Below are positions 13,732-21,911 of a stretch of 46,044 nt of DNA, in pieces. Positions within the stretch are counted from its first letter, which is position 1, and the number at the start of each line of letters is the position of its first letter. The notes under the pieces are model-generated. The model did not search any database and was not told where the DNA came from. It saw only the letters and a program-made list of their open reading frames with translations. Origin of the DNA: a virus; IMG/VR virus record IMGVR_UViG_3300024520_000128, positions 1 to 46,044 of that record, one strand, 5' to 3'. The translations under genes and the position numbers were made by a program.

Positions 13732-14163
13732 ATGATAGATAATATAATCAAAATTGATGAGATTGTAACAGATAGAAAGATATTGTCACAGACTTCCAAA
13801 GAAACAACTTTAGAAGAGATAGAGCAGCTAGACTTAAAGAATAGATTAATTAACTCAAGTGCTAAAGCATGGACTAAAGGCTGTGGTTTGGCGGCAATAC
13901 AGATTGGGATTCCGTTAAGGTTTGCTTGGTTCTTGTATAAAGATATTGAATATACTTTGCTTAACCCAGAAATAATTTATAGCATCGGCAAGTACACTGT
14001 TGGGAAAGAAGGGTGTTTGTCTATTCCTGACAATTGGGTTAGCATCGAAAGATTTTTTGAAATAAAGTATTTAAGCAATGGCAAAGAATATAAAGCAAAA
14101 GGTTTAAAGGCACAAATTATCCAACATGAGATAGATCATATGAATGGGATATTAAACTCATAG
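13732..14163 (+). CDS. def: Peptide deformylase
   Basis: A 143-residue protein with all three deformylase motifs: GCGLAAIQIG (50-59), EGCLSIP (93-99, metal-ligand Cys95) and HEIDH (132-136, two metal-ligand His and the catalytic Glu). It removes the formyl group from nascent proteins. The C-terminal helix of bacterial enzymes is missing, as in other phage deformylases. Found next to the chaperonin gene, so both act on newly made protein. The upstream SD is weak. Confidence 0.92.
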   Translation: MIDNIIKIDEIVTDRKILSQTSKETTLEEIEQLDLKNRLINSSAKAWTKGCGLAAIQIGIPLRFAWFLYKDIEYTLLNPEIIYSIGKYTVGKEGCLSIPDNWVSIERFFEIKYLSNGKEYKAKGLKAQIIQHEIDHMNGILNS

Positions 14164-14170
14164 GAGCATC

Positions 14171-16360
14171 ATGGCAGACAACAAAGAACCTAGCAACGAA
14201 GAGATAATCCAAGAAATAGATGCAGATAACGAGAAACAGTTCTTAGCAGGTTTAAAAAAGAAGAATAAGAAGTTCTTAATTGAGGGACTTACTGAGATTG
14301 AGAAAGAAAAGATAGCTGGTCATATAACGAAATTATACAAAGAAGTGCTTCCAAAGCATAATGATTTAGTAGATAAGATGGATGATTGGGATGAAGTGTT
14401 TAGAATGGAACGTAAAGAAGTAATTGGTGCAGATGGTGATTTTCCTAATTATCGGTCTCCGATGTCTACAGTGACCTTAGAGGTTATACATGCGCAGTTA
14501 ATGAATGTATTTTTTACGCCTAAAGATATCATGAGGGTATTACCTACTGAAGAAGGGGACGTTTCTAAAGTAAACAACATAAGTACTTTCGGGAATTGGT
14601 CCGCTACCAACGAATTAGATATATTCCATCAGGTAGATAGATTGTTCCATAACTCCTCAAAGAACGGTGAAGCTCCTTACATGGTACATTGGGTAAAAGA
14701 GTATGGAGTTGAGATTAAAAGAGAGATAGTAAGAAATCCCGCAGATCCTAGCCAACCGATGTATGATCCTGACACGAAAGAACCGATATTTCAAGAAGTA
14801 GAAGAGCAGAAGTTGACGTATAACGGACCGAAGTTAGAAGTGTTTTCTCGTAAAGACTATATACAACCGTTGAATGCTAAGATGGATCAAACCCCTGAAT
14901 GGGAGATGCGTAGAGTACGAAAGAGTTTCGATCAGTTACTTAGAATGCAATTAAAAGGAGATACTTATCCGAACGTAATAGATGAGATTATGGGTTGGGG
15001 CGAAGAAGGTGATTCTGAGCAAGAAGACTATGATGGGGATAAGATTCCTTTAGGTAAGTGGGAGAACGAGTTTATAGAGTTCTACGGAAGACTAAGGATT
15101 AAGTTAGTAAAGACAGACAAGGAAGAAGATACTGAAAAAGAAGAAGAGTTAGAAGACGAGTTTATAGGGCTTATACATATAGATTCTGGTACATTGATAC
15201 AGTTGCGTCAAAACAAGTTCCCACTTAAGATGAGACCGATTGGTATAGATTATTTTGTCCCTGATGACGAAGGACGCAGGGCTGGGTTAGGTGTTATGGA
15301 GATGATGGACAGTCAGCAAAAGAGTTACGATGTACTTTATAATCAGTTCATTTTCGGCACAATGCAATCTAACAATCCGATAGTGTTTGAGACTCCCCTA
15401 GGTAATCAACGTAAAGAACCTACTAAGTTAAGGCATGGATATGTTTTCCCTGTGAGCAATGCGGATAGTATAAAGATAATACAAATGCCTGCACCTGATG
15501 CGTCTTTGCAGGTAATGTTAGATTTGATTAGAAACTGGGCTCAGTTATTGTTTGGAATAAGCGATTTTGCCGCAGGGTTGGAGAGTGATATAGATCCTGA
15601 TGCACCAGCTAAGAAGGTCGAGATTGTGGTAGCTCAGGGTAATGTAAGAATGAATATGATCGTTAAGCGCAAGAACAGAACTCTTTCGGATATCTTTAAG
15701 AGGTGGTTCTTATTGTATAAGGCTAACATGCCACCCAACAAATTTATGCGCATTGTTGGGACTTCGGAAGAAAATCCGTGGGAGTTCAAGCCTGTGAGTT
15801 TAAGCGATTTTGCATTAAAATCTATTCCTGATTTCGAGATGGTAGGGAATATATTGAATATGAATAAGAGCTTTGAAGCAAATAAAGCTATTGCTATATA
15901 CTCACTATTAGTACAGAATCCATTCTTTATACCTCAATCACAACCAGGGTTACAAGCTTTACATTCACTAACTAAGTGGTTAATAGATAAATTAGATGAT
16001 TTAGGGTTGAGTAAGTTCTTACCTGACGCGCCTGGTGAGCAGGTACAAACACCCGAAGAAGAGAATGCAAGGTTTCTACAAGGGGACTTCGGTACACCAG
16101 CTTCAGGAGAAGATCATATTAAACATTTAAAAGTTCATCAACAGATGTTACTTGATCCAAACGTACCTGACGAAATAAAGCAAGAGTTCTTAGTACCTCA
16201 CATAAAAGATACAATTAAACAAATGCAAGAAGATAATACTCAGCAAATATTAATGCAACAAGTACAGCAACAGACAGGTGGCCAAGGCGTACCTCAAGGC
16301 GGTCAACCACAAGCACAAAACGTACAGCCTGGTGGTGGTCAAGTTCCTGCTGGTGTTTAA
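14171..16360 (+). CDS. Portal protein
   Basis: A 729-residue protein, about the length of the P22 portal (725). A long charged N-terminal region leads to a core with FPNYRSPMS, a wing/stem segment rich in Glu, and GVMEMMDSQQKSYDVLYNQF followed by LFGISDFAAG, matching podoviral portal crowns. The C terminus is a Gln/Gly-rich barrel-like tail. Located before the scaffold and capsid genes as expected. It forms the dodecameric DNA channel at one capsid vertex. Confidence 0.85.
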   Translation: MADNKEPSNEEIIQEIDADNEKQFLAGLKKKNKKFLIEGLTEIEKEKIAGHITKLYKEVLPKHNDLVDKMDDWDEVFRMERKEVIGADGDFPNYRSPMSTVTLEVIHAQLMNVFFTPKDIMRVLPTEEGDVSKVNNISTFGNWSATNELDIFHQVDRLFHNSSKNGEAPYMVHWVKEYGVEIKREIVRNPADPSQPMYDPDTKEPIFQEVEEQKLTYNGPKLEVFSRKDYIQPLNAKMDQTPEWEMRRVRKSFDQLLRMQLKGDTYPNVIDEIMGWGEEGDSEQEDYDGDKIPLGKWENEFIEFYGRLRIKLVKTDKEEDTEKEEELEDEFIGLIHIDSGTLIQLRQNKFPLKMRPIGIDYFVPDDEGRRAGLGVMEMMDSQQKSYDVLYNQFIFGTMQSNNPIVFETPLGNQRKEPTKLRHGYVFPVSNADSIKIIQMPAPDASLQVMLDLIRNWAQLLFGISDFAAGLESDIDPDAPAKKVEIVVAQGNVRMNMIVKRKNRTLSDIFKRWFLLYKANMPPNKFMRIVGTSEENPWEFKPVSLSDFALKSIPDFEMVGNILNMNKSFEANKAIAIYSLLVQNPFFIPQSQPGLQALHSLTKWLIDKLDDLGLSKFLPDAPGEQVQTPEEENARFLQGDFGTPASGEDHIKHLKVHQQMLLDPNVPDEIKQEFLVPHIKDTIKQMQEDNTQQILMQQVQQQTGGQGVPQGGQPQAQNVQPGGGQVPAGV

Positions 16361-16368
16361 GGAGATAA

Positions 16369-16569
16369 GTGGAGAGTAGAGAAGAATTATTAAAAGAATG
16401 GTTTAAAGATAATCCTAAAGAGTGGGCGTGTATAAAAGCAGAGATGTTGGAGTGCTTAATTGCGGCAAATGAAAAGGCTATAGATAAGAATTGTAAAGAC
16501 AGAGATTTTTACTCAGGCAAATGTTGTGGAATAAAGGAAGCTATGAATATAGATGTGGGGTACGAATGA
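16369..16569 (+). CDS. Hypothetical 66-residue protein
   Basis: GTG start at 16369 with AAGGAGATAA directly upstream. Helical protein with KEWFKDNPKEWACIKAEML and a Cys-containing C-terminal region. Not recognised; lies between portal and scaffold. Confidence 0.55.
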   Translation: MESREELLKEWFKDNPKEWACIKAEMLECLIAANEKAIDKNCKDRDFYSGKCCGIKEAMNIDVGYE

Positions 16570-16760
16570 ACTGGTATTTAGATTATATAAAGAAAGAATT
16601 AGATTACGCGGTAAAAGACAAGTTTAGCGGGAACTTACAGTTTAAGGTTAATTTCTTAGAAGGCGGTATTGGGCATATAAATGTATCAGTTAATCAATCG
16701 GTAAAAATGCCGAAGGAGGCAGAATGTCAGGATCAATCACAAAAGCAAAGCGTGGGTTAA
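16566..16760 (+). CDS. Hypothetical 64-residue protein
   Basis: The ATG at 16566 overlaps the upstream stop (ATGA), preferred over an in-frame TTG at 16521. MNWYLDYIKKELDYAVKDKF then a beta-type segment and a polar tail. The tail overlaps the next small gene. Not recognised. Confidence 0.5.
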   Translation: MNWYLDYIKKELDYAVKDKFSGNLQFKVNFLEGGIGHINVSVNQSVKMPKEAECQDQSQKQSVG

Positions 16761-16828
16761 GACCTAAGGTAAAGAAAGCTGTTAAGAACAAACAAATATC
16801 TTCTAGCGCAACACGGAAGTTCGGATAA
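16724..16828 (+). CDS. 34-residue strongly basic peptide
   Basis: MSGSITKAKRGLRPKVKKAV..., with about a third Lys/Arg. AAGGAGG lies at optimal distance from the ATG, a better SD than most genes here. Short basic peptides next to scaffold genes may bind DNA or acidic scaffold; that is a guess. Overlaps the upstream gene end by 37 bases. Confidence 0.45.
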   Translation: MSGSITKAKRGLRPKVKKAVKNKQISSSATRKFG

Positions 16829-16866
16829 TGGTTAAGAAGAAAAAGAAAGGTAAAAGGAGATACTAA
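16828..16866 (+). CDS. Possible 12-residue poly-Lys peptide
   Basis: MVKKKKKGKRRY, starting on TAATG of the previous stop and ending on TAATG of the next start. It contains the SD of the next gene (AAAAGGAGA), so it may be just a translational coupling leader. Confidence 0.25.
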   Translation: MVKKKKKGKRRY

Positions 16867-17093
16867 TGGCAAAAGCTAAGATTAATACAAAAGTTGCGAA
16901 AGTTATAACTGGGGCAGTTGAAGCTCCTGCTACGAAAGGTAAGCAAAAAAGGTACTTTCATGTGAGTAGAGTTGATTCAAGAAAAAATGATGGATGGAAG
17001 GTGGTTTCGGAAAAGTTAGATAAACATAACCGAGGTGCGTTAGCGACTAAAGATATGGGTACACCTAGCGACCTTGTGTTAATGGAAAAGTAA
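16866..17093 (+). CDS. Hypothetical 75-residue basic protein
   Basis: MAKAKINTKVAKVITGAVEA..., basic N-terminal half, then RYFHVSRVDSRKNDGWKVV, a compact beta-like region. AAAAGGAGA upstream. Small conserved-looking protein immediately before scaffold; may be a minor capsid or scaffold-associated protein. Confidence 0.55.
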   Translation: MAKAKINTKVAKVITGAVEAPATKGKQKRYFHVSRVDSRKNDGWKVVSEKLDKHNRGALATKDMGTPSDLVLMEK

Positions 17094-17102
17094 GGAGATA
17101 AA

Positions 17103-17987
17103 ATGACGATAGACACAAAAAATGTCTCGGAAGAGGAACAAGAAAAGTTAGATAATACAAGATGGGCAGAGTTAAGTAAGAAAGAAGATCAAACAGACGA
17201 AGAAGCCAAGGAGCTTGGAGAATTAAAAGACCGCCACGCTTCAAGGACAGAGAAGAAGATCAATCATCTTACTTGGCGGGCAAAGACAGCTGAGGAAGAA
17301 AGGGAAAAGCGTGATCAAGAGATACAGGACATGCGTTCAGAGATGGATACTTTACGCTCAAGTCAAGAGAAAGAAGCTCCTACAGTAAACGATGCTATCA
17401 CGATAGGTGGCAAGAAGTATTTCACAGATGATTCTTTAATGAGTATGGTTAAAAACGGTGAAATATCAAATGCAGACGCTTTCAAGCTTTCAAAAGAAAG
17501 GGATAAAGAGGAGATTATCCAACGTGTTCAGCAAGATAATGTAAAGAAGTCTGAAGAAGATGCTCTTTTAAAACAAAAGCAAGATGATCATGACTGGATG
17601 ACAAAGAATTATCCACAGTTTTTAAAGTCTAGTCCTAATTTTAACCCTGACGACCCTCACTATAAGCTTGCAGATGAGTTATATAGAGAGTCTTATTTTG
17701 CACATACGAATGGAATGAGTTTAGCAGTAAAAAGAGCTAAGACTATGTTAAAGATAACTAATCAAGGTCCAGATGTAAGTCATGAGTTCAGCGTTAATGA
17801 TAGCGACGCTCCTGAGAGAATGGCTCGATCGGACGAAGATGTTGCTTTAAGTCAAGAGGAAGAAGAAACAGCACTAAGGTTATGGCGTGATAAAACTAAT
17901 CCTGATACAGGCAAGGTTTATCGGGAGAGTGAAATCTTAGAAAAAGCTAAGAAATCTAAAAAAGAACGTAAAAGTAGGAGGATGTAA
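17103..17987 (+). CDS. Scaffolding protein
   Basis: A 294-residue highly charged protein. Residues 1-110 are Glu/Lys-rich with coiled-coil periodicity, the centre has YPQFLKSSPNFNPDD, and the C-terminal segment is basic (KAKKSKKERKSRRM), the usual capsid-binding end of a scaffold. It lies between portal and capsid as in P22- and T7-like phages. It would template the procapsid and leave before packaging. Call based on composition, position and architecture. Confidence 0.75.
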   Translation: MTIDTKNVSEEEQEKLDNTRWAELSKKEDQTDEEAKELGELKDRHASRTEKKINHLTWRAKTAEEEREKRDQEIQDMRSEMDTLRSSQEKEAPTVNDAITIGGKKYFTDDSLMSMVKNGEISNADAFKLSKERDKEEIIQRVQQDNVKKSEEDALLKQKQDDHDWMTKNYPQFLKSSPNFNPDDPHYKLADELYRESYFAHTNGMSLAVKRAKTMLKITNQGPDVSHEFSVNDSDAPERMARSDEDVALSQEEEETALRLWRDKTNPDTGKVYRESEILEKAKKSKKERKSRRM

Positions 17988-18550
17988 TGGTAACCCAAAA
18001 AAAGGAACCAGAAAAGGAAGACGAAGGACTTAAAGACGTGCCTAAAGAGGAAAGACCTATTGATTCGAGCAAAATAGAAGATATCCCTCAAGGAATGGAC
18101 AAGTTCAAGCCCGAGGACGATGATTCAGGGTACAATATCCAGGTAATTGCAGATAATGACGCTCATATAGACCCGTTTGTGATTAGTAAAAGAAGTCCTG
18201 AATATGAATATAGATTTTTAAAAGATGATTATAAGAATTTATCAACAAAAACGAGCAATCTGTTACTACAGAAGGGCGGGTGGCAGATATGCGGTCGGAA
18301 GCACTTAGAAGAACTAGGCATACAAGAAAGGTACTACAATAAAGACGGAATGTATAGAGTCGGTGATACAATCCTAGCTTATATGCCGAAAGAATTCTTC
18401 AAGAAGAAAGAAGAGCATAAGAAGAAACTAGCCGACGCACCAGTAAACGCAGTACAGAGGGTTTTAAATCAAGGTGACCCGAATACTGGCGGAAAAGCAA
18501 TGCATGAGTCTATGAAGGGAATACAGACTCAAGAACAATTAGGTATGTAA
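17987..18550 (+). CDS. Scaffold-associated protein, 187 residues
   Basis: Starts MVTQKKEPEKEDEGLKDVPK, acidic and probably disordered for about 70 residues, then a folded region with KTSNLLLQKGGWQICGRKHL and MYRVGDTILAYMPKEFFKKK. The start overlaps the scaffold stop. Its gene ends the first half of the head cluster, just before a strong terminator. Possibly a second scaffold or head-completion protein; no family recognised. Confidence 0.5.
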   Translation: MVTQKKEPEKEDEGLKDVPKEERPIDSSKIEDIPQGMDKFKPEDDDSGYNIQVIADNDAHIDPFVISKRSPEYEYRFLKDDYKNLSTKTSNLLLQKGGWQICGRKHLEELGIQERYYNKDGMYRVGDTILAYMPKEFFKKKEEHKKKLADAPVNAVQRVLNQGDPNTGGKAMHESMKGIQTQEQLGM

Positions 18551-18574
18551 ATTAGGTAGGTAAGTCTAACAAGG

Positions 18575-18614
18575 ACTCCTAGAACGTAAGATTAATGCGT
18601 CTAGGAGTTTTTTT
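18575..18614 (+). terminator. Intrinsic terminator between scaffold and capsid genes
   Basis: ACTCCTAGA (18575-18583) pairs with TCTAGGAGT (18600-18608), a 9-bp stem, followed by a run of seven T (18608-18614). It lies in the 80-base gap before the decoration/capsid genes, which would lower read-through from scaffold into capsid unless there is antitermination or a promoter I do not see. Confidence 0.85.
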
Positions 18615-18630
18615 ATTTAAGGAGTAAAGA

Positions 18631-19203
18631 ATGGCGAATAGAGATGCCCCTTTTGGGTTTTATCCTGTTTCCATGATGGACGGTTCTTCAATACCAGTAA
18701 GACGATACCCGCTTTTATCAACTCACATTTTAATTGCTGAGGGTGATTTAGTGGAAGCTCTTTCTGGTGGAACGGTTGACGGTAACGATGCTCCGAGTAC
18801 TCAGGTGGCACAACAGCTAGGTTCTGTCGTAGCTTTATACGATAGTAATGGAATACCAGCTGGTCATCCGAATAGCTCGGTATCGACAAAACATCTAGCA
18901 GCATCAACTGGTGGATTTGTTGACGTAGCTTTGCAAATACCAGGTGCTATTTTTAGAGCACAATCATCTGGGAGTATCGCAGCAACAGCAAGGTTCGCAT
19001 CAATAGACACGGACACTTATGCAGCGGCGAATACAACTACGTCACAGTCTAAGTTAGAACTATCAGGTTCAGCAGGAACAGGAGCAGCAAACTGGCTAAT
19101 CATTGATAAGGTCGATGACCCTAGCAATGCTTGGGGAACAAACGTGCAACTCTTGGTAGTGTCGTGTGAAAGTTTCTGGAACGCGGCATTAGCGGGTGTA
19201 TAA
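18631..19203 (+). CDS. Capsid decoration-type protein
   Basis: A 190-residue protein beginning MANRDAPFGFYPVSMMDGSS, a start typical of a family of phage structural proteins encoded directly before the major capsid protein. Mostly beta with Ala/Ser/Thr-rich loops. AAGGAG precedes the ATG. Likely binds the outer capsid surface or stabilises the shell. The assignment rests on position and the N-terminal pattern. Confidence 0.6.
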   Translation: MANRDAPFGFYPVSMMDGSSIPVRRYPLLSTHILIAEGDLVEALSGGTVDGNDAPSTQVAQQLGSVVALYDSNGIPAGHPNSSVSTKHLAASTGGFVDVALQIPGAIFRAQSSGSIAATARFASIDTDTYAAANTTTSQSKLELSGSAGTGAANWLIIDKVDDPSNAWGTNVQLLVVSCESFWNAALAGV

Positions 19204-19224
19204 GAGCATAAAGGAGAATAACTC

Positions 19225-20136
19225 ATGGCTATAAATTCAAGTACTATAGTCGATGCTCTTGACGCCAACCTTAACGAGATGTTTCAAGATGGTTTGAAAA
19301 GTTGGGGTGAAGAGTACTCGAAAATCTTTAACGTGGAATCTAGTGACAAACAATCTGAAAAAGATAGTTATGAATCTGGATTTCAAATAATGCCAGAAAA
19401 GAATGAAGGTGTTGCAGCAACATATGACACTATTCTTGCGGGTATTTCAGAAACTTATACGCATAAAACTTATGCGCAAGGTTATGAAATTACAGAAGAA
19501 GCTGTTGAGGACAACCTCAGGACTCCTGAGACCTTCGGTAAGCTTCCAATGGCATTAAACAGATCAGCTATTGAGACAGTAGAGGTTACGGCTTCTAATG
19601 TTTTCAATAACGGAAACGTAGGCGGTTCAACAAGTGGTTTTGATGGTACTACATTAATTAGTGCCTCTCACCCAGACCTTGATGGTGGAACACAGTCAAA
19701 TACACCTTCAACTGCTTCTGATCTATCTGTAACGTCTTTAACTGCTGGTTTAACTAGTATTGAGAAGTTCACAGACGAAAGAGGGCTTAAACGACCGACT
19801 AAAGCTGTTATGTTAGCAGTTCCTGTAGATTTATGGAACGTAGCAGAAGAGTTATTAGGTTCGGAGTATAAGCCGTACACAGCGAACAACGAAGTTAATG
19901 CTTTTCAGAAGAAAGACTTACGGTATTTCGTATGGCACTATCTTACGGATACTGACGCTTGGTTTTTACTTTCTGAGAAAGCTGAACATCAATTAAAGTT
20001 CTTCTGGAGAGTGCGTTTGGGTGCATTAAGGCGTGGTAACGATTTTGACACTACAAACCTTAAGCATTTGGCAAGAATGCGTTTTTCAGTTGGATATTCA
20101 CATTGGATGGGAACTTTTGGATCACCTGGTGCATAA
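19225..20136 (+). CDS. Major capsid protein, Mu gpT-like
   Basis: A 303-residue protein with features of the Mu gpT-like HK97-fold capsid family: GLKSWGEEYSKIFNVE near the N terminus, ISETYTHKTYAQGYEITEEA, an E-loop region, LISASHPDLDGG near residue 145, and a C-terminal RHLARMRF-like segment (LKHLARMRFSVGYSHW). It forms the icosahedral shell. SD AAGGAGAATAA. The chaperonin encoded upstream probably helps it fold. Confidence 0.85.
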   Translation: MAINSSTIVDALDANLNEMFQDGLKSWGEEYSKIFNVESSDKQSEKDSYESGFQIMPEKNEGVAATYDTILAGISETYTHKTYAQGYEITEEAVEDNLRTPETFGKLPMALNRSAIETVEVTASNVFNNGNVGGSTSGFDGTTLISASHPDLDGGTQSNTPSTASDLSVTSLTAGLTSIEKFTDERGLKRPTKAVMLAVPVDLWNVAEELLGSEYKPYTANNEVNAFQKKDLRYFVWHYLTDTDAWFLLSEKAEHQLKFFWRVRLGALRRGNDFDTTNLKHLARMRFSVGYSHWMGTFGSPGA

Positions 20137-20149
20137 AAGGAGGAGTAAA

Positions 20150-20506
20150 ATGTATAAGAGGGTAACTTCTGTAGTAGTAGTTTTACTGTTAGTGAGTTCC
20201 TTCTGTTATGCTCAAACTCCTAGAAATGCCTCTAATACTACAGCCCAGAGCGCATATAATTCTAAAAGCAATTTTACGAATATAAGTGTTCAAGGCTTAG
20301 ACGTTACAGGTAATCCGGGAATGATTGAAATGTTGTCTGCCGATACAGACGCAGCTGGAAACGCGGTTACTTTCAGTTGGTTTCTATGGGTAGACCAAGA
20401 TCAAAGGCTATGTATGGCATCTCAAGTTACATTAGAGACGTATGCTAGTTTTCCTGATGGCAATTTCAATGGAGTTCAGTGTGGAATAGTAGGTTCTCAG
20501 AGTTAA
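20150..20506 (+). CDS. Exported 118-residue protein after the capsid gene
   Basis: The ATG at 20150 follows AAAGGAGGAG; the longer frame to 20033 lies inside the capsid gene. MYKRVTSVVVVLLLVSSFCYA is a clear Sec signal peptide with cleavage before QTPRN. The mature part is beta-rich with two Cys (LCMASQV ... VQCGIVG). Encoded in the capsid operon just before a terminator, so one would expect a head protein, but it should be exported. First of nine such signal-peptide proteins in the structural region. Confidence 0.65.
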   Translation: MYKRVTSVVVVLLLVSSFCYAQTPRNASNTTAQSAYNSKSNFTNISVQGLDVTGNPGMIEMLSADTDAAGNAVTFSWFLWVDQDQRLCMASQVTLETYASFPDGNFNGVQCGIVGSQS

Positions 20507-20510
20507 TTGG

Positions 20511-20537
20511 AGGGGGAGAAATCCCCCTTCTTTTCTT
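20511..20537 (+). terminator. Intrinsic terminator after the capsid genes
   Basis: AGGGGGA (20511-20517), GAAA loop, TCCCCCT (20522-20528), then a T-rich tail to 20537. The stable tetraloop hairpin ends the capsid transcription unit and isolates the following membrane-protein gene. Confidence 0.88.
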
Positions 20538-20560
20538 AGGTAATTACAAGGAGTAATCCT

Positions 20561-21850
20561 ATGTTTTGGTTATTATGTTTATCGATCTTTCTCATACCGT
20601 TTTCAGGAGCGTTTAATTTCGTACCTAACGGGAATATTTGGGACACTCAGTACATAGCTTTCTTAGTACTGGCGTATTTGTTCTTATCGTTTAATATCGG
20701 TAAGTTTAATAAGTTGCTTGGTTTCTTTTCAGCGTATTGTATGTTCTCAGTAATTATAATAGCTCAACAACATCCGAGGTCGTTGTTTTGCTTAAACACT
20801 CTTTACTTCAGTATTTTAGCAATTAAGTATATTAGCACTTTAGATAGAAAGAAAATAAATATACTTCTTTGGGCTTTAGTAGGCTTGGTCGTTGCGCAAG
20901 GTGTTTTAGTGTGTTTACAGTTTATGGGTTGGGATCCGATATTTAATAAGATTGGCGCGCCTGGTTCAGATGATACTGTAGGTTTGTCAGGTAGCCATAA
21001 CCAGATAGGAACGTTTTTCGCAGTAACGGCTCCTTTAGTTTTAGTTTATTGTCCGTATCTGATTATTTTTAATATCATAGGTTTATTTGGAGCAACAACA
21101 ACAATAGCTTACTTCGCTTTTGCGGTAGGGGCTTTAGCTTTAGTTAGCCGTAAATACTCAGCTTTACTAGTACAAGCTATTCTCGTAGTAGGTCTTATTT
21201 TCTTCTTTAGGTTTGAAAGTGCTGATTTACCTAGTTCTATTCAGGAAAGGATAGAATTAACAAAGATGACGATTAATCAGGTAGAAACAGGCAACGCGGT
21301 AATGAGCAGGGATTTTGAAGAGGGAACTCAAGTAATAAATATCACATCAAATAAGTGGGTTGGTTTCGGGTTAGGTAATTTTATAAGAATATCTCCGCAT
21401 ACACAGAGATGGTATACGAAGCCAGATGCAATAGGAGCAAGAGCTTTAAAACAACACAGATATTCACACGCGCATAACGATTTCATTGAAGGGTATTTTG
21501 AGTTAGGGAGGATTGGCGCATTTCTTATTATCTTATTATTAATAGATTTCTTTTTTAAGTTTTATCGAGCAAAGAAAACAAAGTTATTAATGATTGCATT
21601 TGCGGGGGTAGTTGCTCATTTAGTATGTGCTTTAGGGGTTTTCACAATACAAACAGCAGTAACCGGAATATTGTTAATTATATTTTTAGGTATCTTTTAT
21701 AGGGAGATATATTATGGGAAGAAAAGGAAGATCAGGTGGATTGCCCGCTTGGCACAAAGGGCAACTGAGGAACGAAGCTCGTGGAGATTTTTGGTACGGC
21801 GAAAGGGAAGGGAAATTGTTTACCCAGGAAGGAAAGCTCGTAGACGCTAA
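20561..21850 (+). CDS. O-antigen ligase/polymerase-like membrane protein (Wzy/WaaL family)
   Basis: A 429-residue polytopic protein with about ten hydrophobic segments. It carries the Wzy_C/WaaL signatures: GLSGSHNQIGTFFAVTAPL (141-159), NKWVGFGLGNF (264-274) before a large periplasmic loop, and HAHNDFIEGYFELGRIGA (303-320) with the conserved His. Members join or polymerise O-antigen or other glycan units at the periplasmic face. In a phage this predicts host-surface or serotype change. The Lys/Arg-rich last 45 residues are read over the next gene's frame and are probably a late extension. SD AAGGAG; it follows a terminator. Confidence 0.85.
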   Translation: MFWLLCLSIFLIPFSGAFNFVPNGNIWDTQYIAFLVLAYLFLSFNIGKFNKLLGFFSAYCMFSVIIIAQQHPRSLFCLNTLYFSILAIKYISTLDRKKINILLWALVGLVVAQGVLVCLQFMGWDPIFNKIGAPGSDDTVGLSGSHNQIGTFFAVTAPLVLVYCPYLIIFNIIGLFGATTTIAYFAFAVGALALVSRKYSALLVQAILVVGLIFFFRFESADLPSSIQERIELTKMTINQVETGNAVMSRDFEEGTQVINITSNKWVGFGLGNFIRISPHTQRWYTKPDAIGARALKQHRYSHAHNDFIEGYFELGRIGAFLIILLLIDFFFKFYRAKKTKLLMIAFAGVVAHLVCALGVFTIQTAVTGILLIIFLGIFYREIYYGKKRKIRWIARLAQRATEERSSWRFLVRRKGREIVYPGRKARRR

Positions 21851-21905
21851 AAACCACGACTCGCTGACGGACAAGCAGCGCATAGAATCTATTAGAAAAA
21901 GGTGA
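21714..21905 (+). CDS. Hypothetical 63-residue basic protein overlapping the ligase gene
   Basis: ATG at 21714 with GGGAG upstream. MGRKGRSGGLPAWHKGQLRN... contains GDFWYGEREGKLFTQEGKLV, a balanced, folded-looking sequence. Its first 137 bases lie inside the 3' end of the membrane-protein gene in another frame. The smaller frame looks like ordinary protein while the ligase tail in the same bases is a low-complexity Arg/Lys run, so this is probably the older gene. Confidence 0.5.
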   Translation: MGRKGRSGGLPAWHKGQLRNEARGDFWYGEREGKLFTQEGKLVDAKNHDSLTDKQRIESIRKR

Positions 21906-21911
21906 TGATTT

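Noticed and set aside
18183-18907. Minus-strand frames of 62 and 96 codons
   Set aside because: Shadows of the scaffold-associated and decoration genes, with unlikely composition.
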